A stretch of DNA of 64,000 bases from Trileptium ribeirensis (Eukaryota; Nematoda; Enoplea; Enoplida; Thoracostomopsidae): contig JASANE010028581.1 of assembly GCA_030248225.1 (NCBI GenBank), positions 80,455 through 144,454 of the forward strand, in the 5' to 3' direction. The notes beneath the pieces were generated by a model. It did not search any database and was not told the DNA's origin. It saw only the letters and a list, made by a program, of their open reading frames with translations. Below are positions 13,256 to 25,655 of this stretch, in pieces. A program made the position numbers and the translations under genes. Numbering within the stretch: position 1 is the first letter of the stretch; the number at the start of each line of letters is the position of its first letter.

Positions 13256-16200
13256 CGTACCTGCGAAAATGACAATATATATAGGGATGCAGTTTGTTGC
13301 TACAGTTACACACTGGCCCTCATTTGGCCGAGGCCCGCTGCCTACAGGGGGAATTTCATTTTTTATGTATATATTTTATGACATTGTCGCTGTTAGATGT
13401 ACTTTTTGATAAGAACAACTTTAAGACGTTTTCTGTATACATCGATGCGTCACGACAAAAAGTTTCAAGGCAAACATGATTTTCATGGTATGATACATAT
13501 AGCGCAACGTTTTTATATGACATACGTAAAAATAGACACCAATTTATATATAATACTTACACGCTGATAAAACTTACATGTACGTATTCACAAAATATAT
13601 TATATAAAAAATACATTTATATATACACTAAAATATGTATACATGTAAAATACATAAACTGTTGTAGTTATCATTGTAGGTACACTTAATCGGACAACGA
13701 AATGCGTTTCCAACTTATGAAACTTGACTAATTCGATTTTATCATAACTGATATAATTACTGTTATTATTAGTTGTAGTACACGATACTTATAGGGCCGT
13801 ACAACAGGAAAAAACTATTCATGGACTTTTTTAAAGTTATAAACGATATACATATCTCTAGATGACATTAACATTACCACAAATATGCAGTAACAAGATG
13901 TCGTCAATAATATAATTATATATAACATACATACACATAGCACGAGTGACCAACGTTTTGTCGGCCTGTCGAGGGGGGTGGGTGGAAGTACGCAAAAATA
14001 GTTCCCATTCTCCCCATTTCCCATTTCGTTATAATTTTCTCATCAAATTTTTATAATGTATGCTAACATTTGACGGGGGGAACATGGCTAGGCTAGGAAG
14101 CCCCCTTGTGGACACCTATGACATATATATTTATTTACATAAACACATATATGTAAATTTAATATCTACAAGCTCAACTTTTGATTTGATTGCCGTTCAA
14201 CCCGTTCCAACTTCCATCTGATTTTACGTTCAGAATAACATGCAATGCATGCCGACAGTAACAAACAAACAAATAAATAAAAATTCATATGATAGCGCTG
14301 GTTTTTTTAATGTATACGTCGTCAATAATTCGATCAATAAATTCGACCACTGCCTCGTTGCACAGTGAGAAAGAAAATACTTTTTTCAAACATTCGCCGA
14401 AACATTACTGTTAAATCTGTCTGCACATCTGAAACTATGTACTATATCCATAAATATTTGTATATTTTATAGCCCGATTCCCGTGGGTCATATCAGATAA
14501 CAGGGTGTGACCTTCGTGCTACATTTTCTTACACGTAAATACGCGTACATTTAAACACGCATATATGTACGAACGGTGTCTGTCCTAACAAAAAGTTCTG
14601 CGTCAATTTACATTTTAGTAAAGATTCGAATCTATATCTTGTATAAAACATGTAGCTGCTGGCAGGAGTTTTGGCTGTGTTATGTTACATTTAAGAAAAC
14701 TGAAACCAGGTCACAGACATAAAAATTGATACCCTATGTTACGGATTCATTATTACAAATTTGTACTACCGCTGCAAGCTGCCGTGGTCGCAACAAGTAA
14801 AGCAGTATTTTCGTAATGGGATGACACTTCAGAATTTGAAAATATTGCGGCCTTTGATCAGTTGTGTACATACTTTCAAAAAAATTCCCTCTTGAACATC
14901 CTACTATATATGCGGGCCCAACCGCTGTTATTATTTGAAAGCTACCAAGTGTCTTGCCCCTTCCACTCAGGCAGTGATGTAATCACACAACCCCAAGACT
15001 TAATTAAAAAACCATAATTACAATCGTACACCAACCATTGCAGACAGCAATTCAATTAAATCTGGAAGTGTTTTGCAGTTCCGTCAAGTTTTATTAATTG
15101 GGAAACTTACTGAAGACAAAACCTTGCGTTACACAAAATCTGCGCCGCTTACTGGTTTTCCAAATAACTCTGTCATAATCTTGTGCGATCCTGCTAAAAG
15201 TATGTCCGTTCTATTCTTGAACGCGTAAGCCAAGTTTGGTTTCTGCGTTATATATATCTTGAATATATACAGATTTTAAAAAGTTGCAACCTTATTGCAC
15301 ATGTCGACTTGCACGGGCAGCCGTTCCCTAAGCTTACACCCTGAAAGGTTACCGTGCATTAACCTAGAACCGCTAGAGTTACGTCTGTAAAACGCAGTCT
15401 TGTTATGGTTTTCAAGTGCCTAAGTCGTGCAATGTTCGAACACGGGCTCCTCCGACTTGGAATCAATCAAGTCGTTATGGTTGTACCCCGGCCTGTCAAC
15501 GTTATAATATTATTATCAACCCTACTGTTAGAATTATCCATCTCGTAAATGTCATATTACGACTCTAGTGACAGTTATCAAGTTGTTGCATCTTACTATT
15601 AGCCGCCAACCATGATAGCAAAACGAATTAGCCTGGTAAAACTATCAAAGATATTTCAAGCCTCTAAACTTGTTTGCCCAATCATCGGAAATAACTAGGA
15701 TATAGTTTGAAATCAAATACATATATATACACATTATATACATATATTGCATGTATATATATGTGTATATACATTTACATTGTGTTCTGTCGGTCATGTC
15801 ATGGTTCTGTCAAAACTGGTGTTATGTTTACCAAATTTTCTGCAGCGTGTCTTTATATATGTGTCGGCGAGATCTTTAATTTCAGCTAATACAGTCAATA
15901 CCACGATAGTCACTAATATATTTATACTCAATCGAATTTGTAACATAGTCAAAATCAAATAAAGCCTGGAATAGAAGTTGATTACACATGTTTGAACTCA
16001 ATGATTGCACCAATTATGGACTAAACATTAATGTCTAAATGCACAAATTAGCACCGACAATGGTTTCTCTTTTCTACAATTTGTTGCCGAATTTCGCACA
16101 TTAATTTAATACGACGATACGCTTAAATGTCTACGTACATCATGGTGCGTATATTATGCTGAATCCCGTTTGGGCTCCACGGTGCATACACATCGTTATG

Positions 16201-16517
16201 TCATCACAGCGTATATATACGTAGCCAGTAAATGTGAGGATTTAGGGTTAGCGCAGCGTTAGAGCCAAGCTTGGCATAATGTAGCAACATCCGATACGAT
16301 CACAAAATTTGCCTATGAGAGCTGATCCTATTGTATCTGAAATAGCCGGGGTTTTCCCTTAAAACCGGGTGCCCGAACTATCCAGGACGCAAAATCGGGG
16401 TTTAGTGCATTTTGACCCCCAGAAATAAGGCGATAAAACCGAAACATCCCTGTCATCTAATTCAGGATAACAATAAAGTTCAGGCAAGCATCATATTCTT
16501 CCCTTATTCACTCTTGC
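13256..16517. other. Anonymous AT-rich DNA, no supported gene
   Basis: No domain, RNA gene or dated repeat was recognised. The DNA is TA-rich (many GTATATATAC-like tracts). A GC-rich segment near 13975-14130 ends in a string that looks like a MITE end (AAGCCCCCTTGTGGACACC), but I found no matching start. Confidence 0.55.
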
Positions 16518-16823
16518 TTGTATAAATGCAAAAATATACATGCTAAGGGCATCCCCAACCTCTGCTGGAACTTGCTCGGTTTACTACAGGAATTTTCAAA
16601 TAACTTACACGTCGTATATATATTGAATAAAAACCCTCTTAATACGTACAGTGCAAGTCAAACGCTTTTTGCAAAACGTCTGTATTCATTGATAAAAAAA
16701 TCATCAAATCTAATTGATTCGGTTTGGCCTACAACTTATCAGATCCCGACTTCGAATATCAAACCGTCCATTTTCAACTCACTGAAACTGTTTTGGTATA
16801 AATACATGTTTACTTGCCGCTAA
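16518..16823 (+). pseudogene. Possible decayed LINE C-terminus
   Basis: The last 50 or so codons have the spacing seen at the C-terminus of CR1/L2-like ORF2 proteins: a FAKR stretch, a W-x-x-x-Y/P region, a serine-containing stretch and a final F-x-x-LK-x-F. The hallmark WN-x-LP is not present, and no RT was found upstream. An AT-rich tail with AATAAA-like strings follows near 17030. I rate this as suggestive only; it may be a spurious open frame. Confidence 0.2.
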
Positions 16824-17039
16824 ATACAAGTATATTTCACATGAATAATTGGACAGACACAATAATGATCAGCAGTCAAGTGGATGGTCTCACGCCTGAT
16901 TGGTTAATATTTTATTAATTTATATTCTGTGAATCTCTTAAATGCGCTCTATTGTGATGTATGCTGGAAAATGATTGCCAGTTTGTGTTAGTTAATAAAC
17001 TATTGTCTTCTTATCTTCTAATGTATGTTTATTTAAATT

Positions 17040-19215
17040 TTAAATAAACAAAAGAAGTTTATCAACGAATAGCATAACGGTATCCGGAAAATCAGCGTAA
17101 CGAGTTTTTCATCAGGCGTTATGGCCATCATTGCGAGCTCGAAACTTAGGCAATGCATTACCGACTTCCAGTGTACCGGTTACAAAATCTAATCATAAAA
17201 GGAACAAGTACACTTACATTCGGTGGAAATATAGAGCGCAAGATTGATATTTATTAAGTGAGTAAATATCATCTAAATAATTATTAAAAAAGGTTTCTAT
17301 TATACTGTAAAAACTGGCTCAAGTCAAGCTTGTTTAAAAGTATTTTGAATTTTCTGCAGTCGGATGATCCTACGAGGTTCACAGCAAACAAATCTAGGTA
17401 ATTTATTCCACACATCGATAGTTCTCACCCCGAGCTATGTTTATAACAGTTTGAATGAAACTTTGGTTTTATTAGTTTTCCTCCGTGACCACGCGTATTC
17501 GTGTTGTGAGAAATTTCAAAAAAGCTGTGACAGCTATCAATTTCATTATTAATCTTTTGAAAACTAGAATGAGGTCGTGTTTTAAACGACGTAGTTCTAG
17601 AGGTTCTAACTTGAAGTATGTCAGCCGTTGCTTATACGACATATCGTAGATACCAAGCCGTATGGCTAACCTTCTGGTGAAATATCTTTGCACTTTCTCC
17701 AACTTATCTATTTCGAGCAAATAACACGATGACCAAACTTGGCTAGAATATTCCAATATTGGTAGAACATACGATAAATACGACAATATTAATGACACTG
17801 AGTTACAGAGAATGAAGCAGTTAAACAACATATTAATTACACGATATGCTTTTGCAACGATGACATTGCAGTGCGTCTCAAATTTGAGGTCGGAGCTAAT
17901 TATTATGCCTAGATCTTTACATGCGGAAACACAGGGAATTACATTCCCGTGCAAACTATATTGAAATTTGAGGTTGTTTTTGCCCAAGTGTAAAATATTG
18001 TATTTCGAGACTGAAATAGAAAGTTGCCAGGATTTTGCCCAATGTTCCAAGGAGATAAGTGCGTTATGAAGATGAGTCGCAGCACTGTCATAATTGAAGT
18101 TTTACGTAATTAACATATAACTTAACGTCGTCTGCAAAAAGTTTATACCTGATATTATTTAAGCAACAAGCAACATCATTTATATATACCAGAAACAAAG
18201 TAGGCCCTAGGACGCTGCCTAGAGGAACTCCAGATAGAACCATTTGTGAATTTGAATATGTATTATTCAATTTAACTCTGAACGACCTTCCGCTGAGAAA
18301 AGTAGTAATCCAGTTCAAAAGTGCGCCAGTAATGCCTATATATACATGACATTTTGTGATGCAGTTTGATATGGGAAACGGTATCAAACGCTTATGCAAA
18401 ATCAATGTATGCAATATCAACGGATTTTCCATTGTCTAATGCATTTGACCAATCATTAACAGATTCAAGCAGCTGGGTACATGTTGATTTCTTTGACACA
18501 AAACCATGTTGGTTTGGATTATATTATTGCAACGCAATTATAACTGTATACGATTATTAATTATGGACTCCATAATTTTACAGCAGTTAGAAAGTAATGA
18601 TATATCGCAAGAGATGAATCGCCTTTTTTGTATAATGGAACTATGTCAGCACATAGCCAGCTTCTTGATAAGCGGGCATTTACAAAGAATTGCTTTGAAA
18701 ATATGGGCAAGAGGGAAACAAACCGAATCCCTGGCATTTTTAAGACAGTGTTGTGTATAGCCGTCGGGAGAATGGCTATGCTTTGATTTCAAACACCCCA
18801 TAAATTTATGAACAATTTGTGGAGAAAAGGTAACCCAAGACAAGTATATAATTATCAGAAACAATAGTGGTTTGGACTGTTGGATACTGTTCGGCGTCAT
18901 CAACAAAAACTGAAGCAAAAGCGCTCGCAAAAATATCAGTGCGAGTTTTGTCGCCAGTAACTAATCCACCGTTTGATGCACGCAAAGCACCAATACCTGA
19001 TTTGGAGTACAATCTCTTTTTAACATATCTAAAAAGATCATTACGATTCCCACTGTTAATAACGTTTGTTTCTCGGGCACGTTTGAGACAAGCAATAGCC
19101 TTAGAGCATAAACGACAACCTCCAAAGTTTCATTTGTACCCCAACATTGGGTTGGCTCACTATAGTTATTAAGTGCCAAGACACGATCAAGAAACGCATC
19201 AAAAATGTATATAAG
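17040..19215 (-). mobile_element. CR1/L2-like LINE, 5'-truncated and broken
   Basis: Read on the minus strand, this is the 3' part of a non-LTR retrotransposon. In order it shows: a linker before the RT (YSKSGIGALRASNGGLVTGD, about 19010-18950); the start of the RT domain (SPDG ... FKAIL ... P); then the RT core SGVPLGSVLGP and FADDVKLY (catalytic DD, about 18230-18110). After these come KDLGIIISSDLK, the C-terminal ILEYSSQVWSS / KVQRYFTRRL / LEPLELRRL block (17800-17590), and a terminal WN-like region near 17420. Frames change several times and stops interrupt it, so the copy is dead. The 3' UTR carries the conserved ATTGCCTAAG...GAGCTCGC...GGCCATAACGCC block (17160-17091). No endonuclease domain was seen, so it is 5'-truncated. 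Clade assignment is by motif style only. Confidence 0.85.
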
Positions 19216-22210
19216 TGGATTTAATAAAAATATCCAGCTCCATCTGATGTTATTTATAGCATTGTATATATTATAGTGGAGTGTGCATACCTATAATGAT
19301 TGCACTTGTAGTGAAATGCTGTTTGGTTCCGAAGTAATTGTTCACTTTTTCGAATCATATAGAAGAAATGTGGATATATGTACGTATATATAGTAAAAAT
19401 GCTTTATTGAAAATTTTTCGATCCGACCCAATCGATTTATGAGCATACTCTTTTGTGCATATATAATATTGCCGTCGTCACAATGGCTCGAAGTCCCATT
19501 TTCCATGATGACGACGACTAACCATCATGTCAACGTTGCACGACGTCTAACGCAATCCCAGACATCATTTGTCATCATAAGACTTCGTACGTGCTTATAT
19601 ATATACGTAGGTTCATTCAAAGCAGCCGCACTTCATCGCCAACCAGCCAATCAATATTGGTTGCTTCCTCTCCGAAACACACACTCAAAACATTACGTTG
19701 TTGTCCTGTTCAGCAGCGTTTGGTTTGCTTGTGCCATTCACGGCCGAACATAGCCTAGCCATCTAGAACACACACTCTCTGACCGACCGACCACTTGCTC
19801 TTAATTCGTCGACGCAATAATATATAATAAATTTTCTTGTGCTTTGGTGCTTTTGAGTTAATTTTCACGTGTGTATATAACCTATTACAAACGAATTTCA
19901 ACATAAATTAGGAATTGTGAGCACAAGGCTAAAATATAGCACAGCTTTTGTAGGATTATTAGATTAAAATATATCCGGCACTGCCGCCGATATTGCTCGA
20001 TGCTGTGCCTGTGTTTATAATTTTTAATCGAGTAGTACGTTTATAATTAATCCCCACGTCATTATTATTGGTATTACAAAACCAACAGGCAGCAACAATC
20101 TCGATTTCTAAATTTGTGTGTAATGAAACAAATTTACATATAAGAAGCCATGAAACGCAGAAACTGGAAAGACATAATGATCCTTCGTTCCAAAATTGTA
20201 TCCCTTCCGTTTTGTTTCAAATACGACAGTTCGAAAAAGTGGCAACTGATATACGTAAAGTCAATCGAATGCAGCAGTCCACGCGTAATTTCCAAAACTA
20301 TGCACGCCGAATATCATCCATCTGCGGTGGCATATATCTCTAAACCGAGTGTCTCATTCTACACGGTCACTCCGTGCAAAACTTGCTTCATCGTTGTGTA
20401 TATACACATTTGTATGCACGTTTCGCACAGCAATTAAAGAAACCCGGCACAGTGGCGACTTGCAATCCTAAACTCTAAATACGCCCATAACTTGTTGTTG
20501 ATGCACATATTCGCGTTGCTTAGTTTTGCATAACAATCTTTGACCATTGCCAATGATAATCGATAGATTTCACATCCTTGTCAGTGATACCTCAACCGCA
20601 ACGGTATATATGTCTCCAAAGCCAGCAACATCTAACAGCGTCGCTCTTCCGTCCGTTCGTCAACAAAAAATTATGCCAATATGTGGGAAATGATACAACT
20701 ACAAAAAAGTCGAAAGCTAACGTTGGTATGAATTTTAAGCTAACATATACGTGCCGTAAAAATAAAAGCTACGAGCCCATACGGTTATAATTTGAAGTCT
20801 GGAATAAAGATGGTATTATTTACGATGGAATAACGATGATAAAATACTAAGTTATGGTTTTCGAGATACAATTTCAAATTTGGTTTAAACTAAATATCCG
20901 GATCCAAAGCTAATAAAAAAATTTGTCCTTGATTTTGACGACAAATAGCTGACCGTGACCAGGTCTATTTTTGACAGACTCCGAATCTGTGCCACAGCAG
21001 AAAAATAAAAAAACAACAAAACTTTGTCCCAAACAACATAAAGTGATAAAGGAGCAAACAAAAGTAGTCCGCAACAGAAGCAATACTAATGAAGTCGCCT
21101 GGTGAACGCAGTACATATACGACGAATTTGGGAAAAGAAGACCGCTAAAGCAATACAGGATTACGTTCGACTAGTGTTGCGGTTATGACCCCAACCCAAA
21201 TTGTATAAACTTCCAAACAATAATTTATTATGCTATTTTAGTCAGCTACTAAACGCTACTACAAAATCACACCAACTCAGACGCTATAAATTTGTATAGC
21301 ATTATCATACCACCGAGTAATATTAAAGCTTATTACGTTTGTATAATCCTTAATTTTTGGCGATACAAACTGATCCGACCCTGGCACCATGTCATGTCCA
21401 CGATGTATTTATGTCCTTTGACAACCTGCGGCTGCCGCTTTTGCGACATCGCCATTGTACTAAGCCCGCGATATAAATATATGTTGCTTGCTTGATATAC
21501 TCCTCCCCTTCACCTAATCTACTTTCAACTAATTGCTCCGTTTATCCGTTAACAAAAGAAAATTAAACGGCTTTAGATAGAATATGGACCGATAGAAAGA
21601 TAGATGATAGTTTGTCGGCCGGGGCTCTGAATAAGCTTAAATAATTAACAAGCATTAATATGGTGACGCTGCGCTGGGCTACTAGACGTGCGCACCCCGT
21701 CTCGTCTACATCAACAAATGTGTTGTGGTTCAATTTAGCAATTTTGGTAATAATATATATATAGCTCCGACTTTGATGATTTCGCCTACCACGCTATGGT
21801 GTTAAAGCTGCACAATATCAGCACGCCTCGCTCAAGGTATATACAGCTAGGCCGTTCGTCACATACGTGACCACAGGCCCAAATTTTTCAGCCCTGGATG
21901 ACCGATTGACAAACAGAATCCACCTAATCGTTCAAAAACAGCCTCAGAAAATATAGAAGTATAAAGTATATAAATCATTTGAACAAGCTATATATCATAA
22001 GCTGATGATGAAAAAAGAGTTGACCTATGCTCTTCTTTAGCCTTCCATCGTCAGCTCTTAGTACTACCAAAACGCTTACGTAACCAGTAATAACTCAATT
22101 ACGTTTAACTTAAGCTCTAAAACGTTACACCTTAGCATATAATGTTTTGAGTTGGGGTGCCAAACGACCGAGCTACCTAGATTTAACGCTGAGACGAATC
22201 AATACTAGAA
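19216..22210. other. Anonymous AT-rich DNA, no supported gene
   Basis: Several 60-105 codon frames occur (for example 19439-19753 and overlapping frames at 20068-20437), but none shows a known domain or consistent splice signals. Nothing else was recognised. Confidence 0.55.
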
Positions 22211-22218
22211 CTCAAATT

Positions 22219-22558
22219 CAGGGACGTAGCTAAAATTTCCAAAAGGGAGCTCAGCCCCACTGACTACAGCAAAAAGGTGGGGTGGAAGGTGGATCACAAC
22301 AAAATTTTTTATTAAATATATTCACAGTTATATACCTAGTGACGATAAAGATGTACAACTACTAAGTCGAAATACAATTTTTGCAAAATTTATCTAGGTG
22401 TATTTTGTGTATATATAAATTGAGAGAATTTTTGGTGTAAATTTCTTAGATTCAGATTGACGTAATTCTTCCATTCTTTCAACGACATAACAAAGAGGAA
22501 AAAATTTGGCTACAGAATAGGGGTCCAGATCCACTAGACCACCCTGACTACACCCCTG
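22219..22558 (+). mobile_element. hAT-like MITE, CAGGG(A/G)CGTAG family
   Basis: The element starts CAGGGACGTAGCTA and ends GACTACACCCCTG, whose reverse complement starts CAGGGGTGTAGTC, so it has short imperfect terminal inverted repeats. It is flanked by CTCAAATT and CTCAAACC (6 of 8 identical), consistent with the 8-bp target duplications of hAT elements. Related sequence lies at 33513-33843, 56240-56570 and, as a fragment, at 50550. There is no coding capacity, so it is non-autonomous. It sits immediately upstream of the LINE C-terminus relic at 22562. Confidence 0.75.
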
Positions 22559-22561
22559 CTC

Positions 22562-22765
22562 AAACCTTTAGTTTCCGGATTAATCCTCTTAAATGTATCT
22601 CATCTTAAAATTCATCTAATCTATATTTCACGTAGACAGCGTGGAAATGGGCAATGCTTAACAGTTCTGTGTAATAATATTGGCTTTACCGGTAATCAAC
22701 CATGTTGTTACTGTAATGTTATTGAATTTAACGACGAAAACGCAGTTTTCCATGAATGCGCATAA
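22562..22765 (+). pseudogene. Relic of a reverse-transcriptase-element C-terminus
   Basis: An open frame without its own start ends at TAA 22763-22765. It reads LNVSHLKIHLIYISRRQRGN, then after a gap PCCYCNVIEFNDENAVFHEC. The arrangement of S-H-x-L-x-I, an Arg/Gly stretch and a C-x2-C-x12-H-x-C knuckle with acidic residues before the His is typical of the extreme C-terminus of many non-LTR retrotransposon ORF2 proteins. The MITE at 22219-22558 directly precedes it. No upstream RT was found. The call rests on motif pattern alone; a spurious frame is less likely but possible. Confidence 0.4.
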
Positions 22766-22889
22766 ACTCATATATATACAGAGTGTAGGAAAAAGCCCTA
22801 CGGGAGAAAAGCCCTACCTTGCCCCCTGTAAAGTAAGGACATTACAATGTAATACAAAGATTCCAATAAGGAGTTATATACCCCTCTAT

Positions 22890-24059
22890 TAGGGAATAAC
22901 CGGAACCGAAATTTACCGGAACCAGCAACCAGGTCCATTTAAACCGGATCCGGAACCTGGTCTTCGAAATTTATACATAGTAAAACAGATGATGGAAGAA
23001 TTAAAGGTATAGTGGATTTAAAATGCATTAAAATAAACTTTTACATTAAACTTAATGTATTGCTATGGTGTTATTGCCTTTCTGAAACTTTAAAGAGACT
23101 GAGGAAGCTAATGATGTTTATTTATCGATTAAATATGTCGGTTTTTGGACATTCAGAGCAAAAAATGTCTTCCACTATACACCATTGCGTATACTGCGTC
23201 AAATCGAATGTGCTTACAAAGCTTGGAGCGTACAATACACACTTTTGCTCTGTCTCCAGTCGCCTCCCTTCACTACACATACGTTTGTTGCATGTTCTTC
23301 GGAAGGAAACTTAAAATTATTGGTTTACATGATTCTAAGAGAAATTAATAGATAGAAGGTAATTTTCAGATCAGTGGTCAGAGACACTGTTTAGTCTAGC
23401 GTTGGACAAACAGTGCCAGTCAGTTAGATCATTATGATGATAACTTTCTAATCAGAATGCTATAAATGAGACACACTGTGATGCTGTTCGCACAGTTGCA
23501 ATGAATACAGTTCATAGCCAAGAAAGCAGTTTCTAGATGCGTTGCAGATAACGTTAGTTTACTTTAATTTAGACTGATTTACCAAGTTTACAAGCGCACA
23601 GGCGGGTGCTTGACGCAATTTATGTTAGCCAAGCATACCCTAAGTACTTCTGCGTAAGCCATACTCTGTTACCGAGTTGGACCGGTTTAATTCAAACGTA
23701 TCTCACAGACTTCTGGATGTGTAAATAGCTGCTACAAGCATTGACCTGGCTTTGATTGAACAAACTCCTGCAGGTTATTATGAAAAATTCCTGCTCAAAT
23801 TATGTGCCCAACTTACGTTTCACACGGCAAATTGGTTAGTTAATCTTTTCTTTTGCTTGGTTGTATTGGAGCTTGATCATTGTGTAATAATATATATTAC
23901 ATATGTTTGGATTACAGGATGAAGCAAAAAAACGTGGAAAATTTCAAACAAAATTTTTAAACCGGAATTCCGGTTTCGGTATGGTTTTTGCCCTTTGCCG
24001 GAACCGCAACCGGAACACGATACGGTTTTCGCCGGAACCGGAATTCCGGTTACTCCCTG
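22890..24059 (+). mobile_element. hAT-like non-autonomous element, copy A
   Basis: This is a 1170-bp member of a family with four copies in the window. The start is TAGGGAATAACCGG (first base C changed to T) and the end is CCGGTTACTCCCTG, giving inverted CAGGGA-TAACCGG termini. The flanks CCCTCTAT (22882-22889) and GCCTCTAT (24060-24067) match at 7 of 8 positions, as for hAT target duplications. Both ends are rich in CCGGAA/TTCCGG. The interior contains short frames also present in other copies, but they shift frame between copies and lack a transposase motif, so I treat the element as non-coding. It is inserted in a LINE whose coding sequence resumes at 24068. Confidence 0.88.
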
Positions 24060-24067
24060 GCCTCTAT

Positions 24068-24606
24068 ATATGGTCTCCGTGCTACCTAGGGGATATAGAT
24101 CTAATTGAACGCGTTCAGCGTTATTTTACGCGCCGTCTTTATGAACGAAACAACTGGGTGTATGCATCATACACAGAGAGACTACAAAACTTAAGCCTTG
24201 AGCCATTAGAACTACGCCGCTTACACTTTGATCTCATTATGGTTTATAAATGCTTGTATAAAAATGTTAATGCTTGTCAACATTTATTTACCCTTTCTAA
24301 TGTTGTGCATACCAGAGGTCATTCAAAAAAAAACTGGTAAAAAAGAAATTTAAAACCAATATTCTGAAACACTCGTTTTCTGTTCGCGTTATCGATGCAT
24401 GGAATTCACTACCTGAGTACGTTGATGGTAAACCATTCATACAATCGTCATGCCTTAATACATTTAAATCGTTATTAAAAAAAGTCAACCTAGACCATTT
24501 TTTACATTACGACAGATACCTTTAATCAGATATAAGAGGATTAAACCCTATCTGATTTATTTTTATTTAATTACTGTATGCTATATGTGTACATTCTTTA
24601 AATAAA

Positions 24607-24637
<31 letters not shown>
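24068..24637 (+). mobile_element. LINE 3' end with (TTG)n tail
   Basis: The frame immediately after the hAT insertion encodes IWSPCYLGDIDLIERVQRYF, then LEPLELRRL, the C-terminal block of CR1/L2-like ORF2. A run of nine A near 24328 shifts the frame. The next frame contains the hallmark AWNSLPEY-type motif and ends in YDRYL before a stop near 24523. A short 3' UTR with AATAAAATC leads to a TTG microsatellite (24610-24636), the tail these elements typically carry. The copy is truncated and frameshifted. Upstream, codons for RSYIPLY before hAT copy A (22870-22889) join in frame if the insertion and one target duplication are ignored. Confidence 0.85.
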
Positions 24638-24638
<1 letters not shown>

Positions 24639-25655
24639 GGACCTTTTTGAGCTACATTTACCACTGAGACTCCGTGTCTCCCTCCCTCTTAGCGGCACGC
24701 GGAAACCTATAACAATTTTGTGCAAAATTAGAAAACTTTCAAGGAAAAATTGGTGAAAACTATGATGAGGACGTTGGAGAAAAGTTTTGGGGACGCTGGA
24801 TAAAATATTACGTTACCCCCACACTTCTGTTCTACGCCTAAGCAGGACCATATATATATACTCCTAGGGCGACGGTCATTGTATACATTGTATGCATGTC
24901 ATTGTATATATACATTGTATACATACATTGTATGCATTACAACTAGTGATAAAATATTTGTCTAGGTCTACATACTTTTATATTTACGTATATTACCAAA
25001 TTATCGTTGTCAAACAGGGGCATTCCCCCGTTTGTACAGTTTGACAAAGGAGTCGCTCGAAAACGAATACTCAGCGACCACTTTTCATTTCAACGGAACA
25101 GTTACATGGGCATTTCTGTTACAATTACGGCATAATACGCACACTTGAAATGCAGACGTCTTCAAAACAATTATTATTATATATATACAAAATTAAATAT
25201 ATATAGTAATGACCAGGGTAAATATTGACCAGTCAATTTATATGCATGAAGATCTAATAATCGAACAATAAATTCATTAACATTGCTATATTCAACTATC
25301 CATTTGCATCGCTTGGCAGGTAGATGTTAGATTTTAAGTATTTAAGCAGCGCAGCAACCAGCCAAAATTCATTGTTGCTCACCCAAACGAGTCCAGTGAG
25401 CGCACAATTTAGACTTCCGATCAATTTGTATTAATGTATGCATTCATAATTATGCGCAACATTAATAGGACAAGGAAATTTTATAACTGTAGGCACTTGA
25501 GAAAATCTTTCACATTTCAGTATACATGCATATATAATATCCAAATAATATACATTACATACACAACTGGAATAGCTATGTTTAATATATATATGTGCAG
25601 CAAGCAAGTATAATTGGAATACTGGTGAAGACTTACCGCACACATCAGGACCATT
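24638..25655. other. Anonymous DNA with a CATTGTAT repeat tract
   Basis: No gene was recognised. At 24887-24948 a compound tract of CATTGTATAC / CATTGTATGCAT units repeats four to five times. The final bases before the satellite contain ACTTAC (25631-25636), a perfect GTAAGT donor on the minus strand; this is discussed as a finding. Confidence 0.5.

Noticed and set aside
17364..18560. Plus-strand open frames across the 17-19 kb region
   Set aside because: They are antisense shadows of the minus-strand LINE reading frames.
23012..23348. 100-codon and overlapping frames inside hAT copy A, also seen in copies B, C and D
   Set aside because: Frames shift and break between copies and no transposase motif is present. 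The similarity reflects shared DNA ancestry, not protein conservation.
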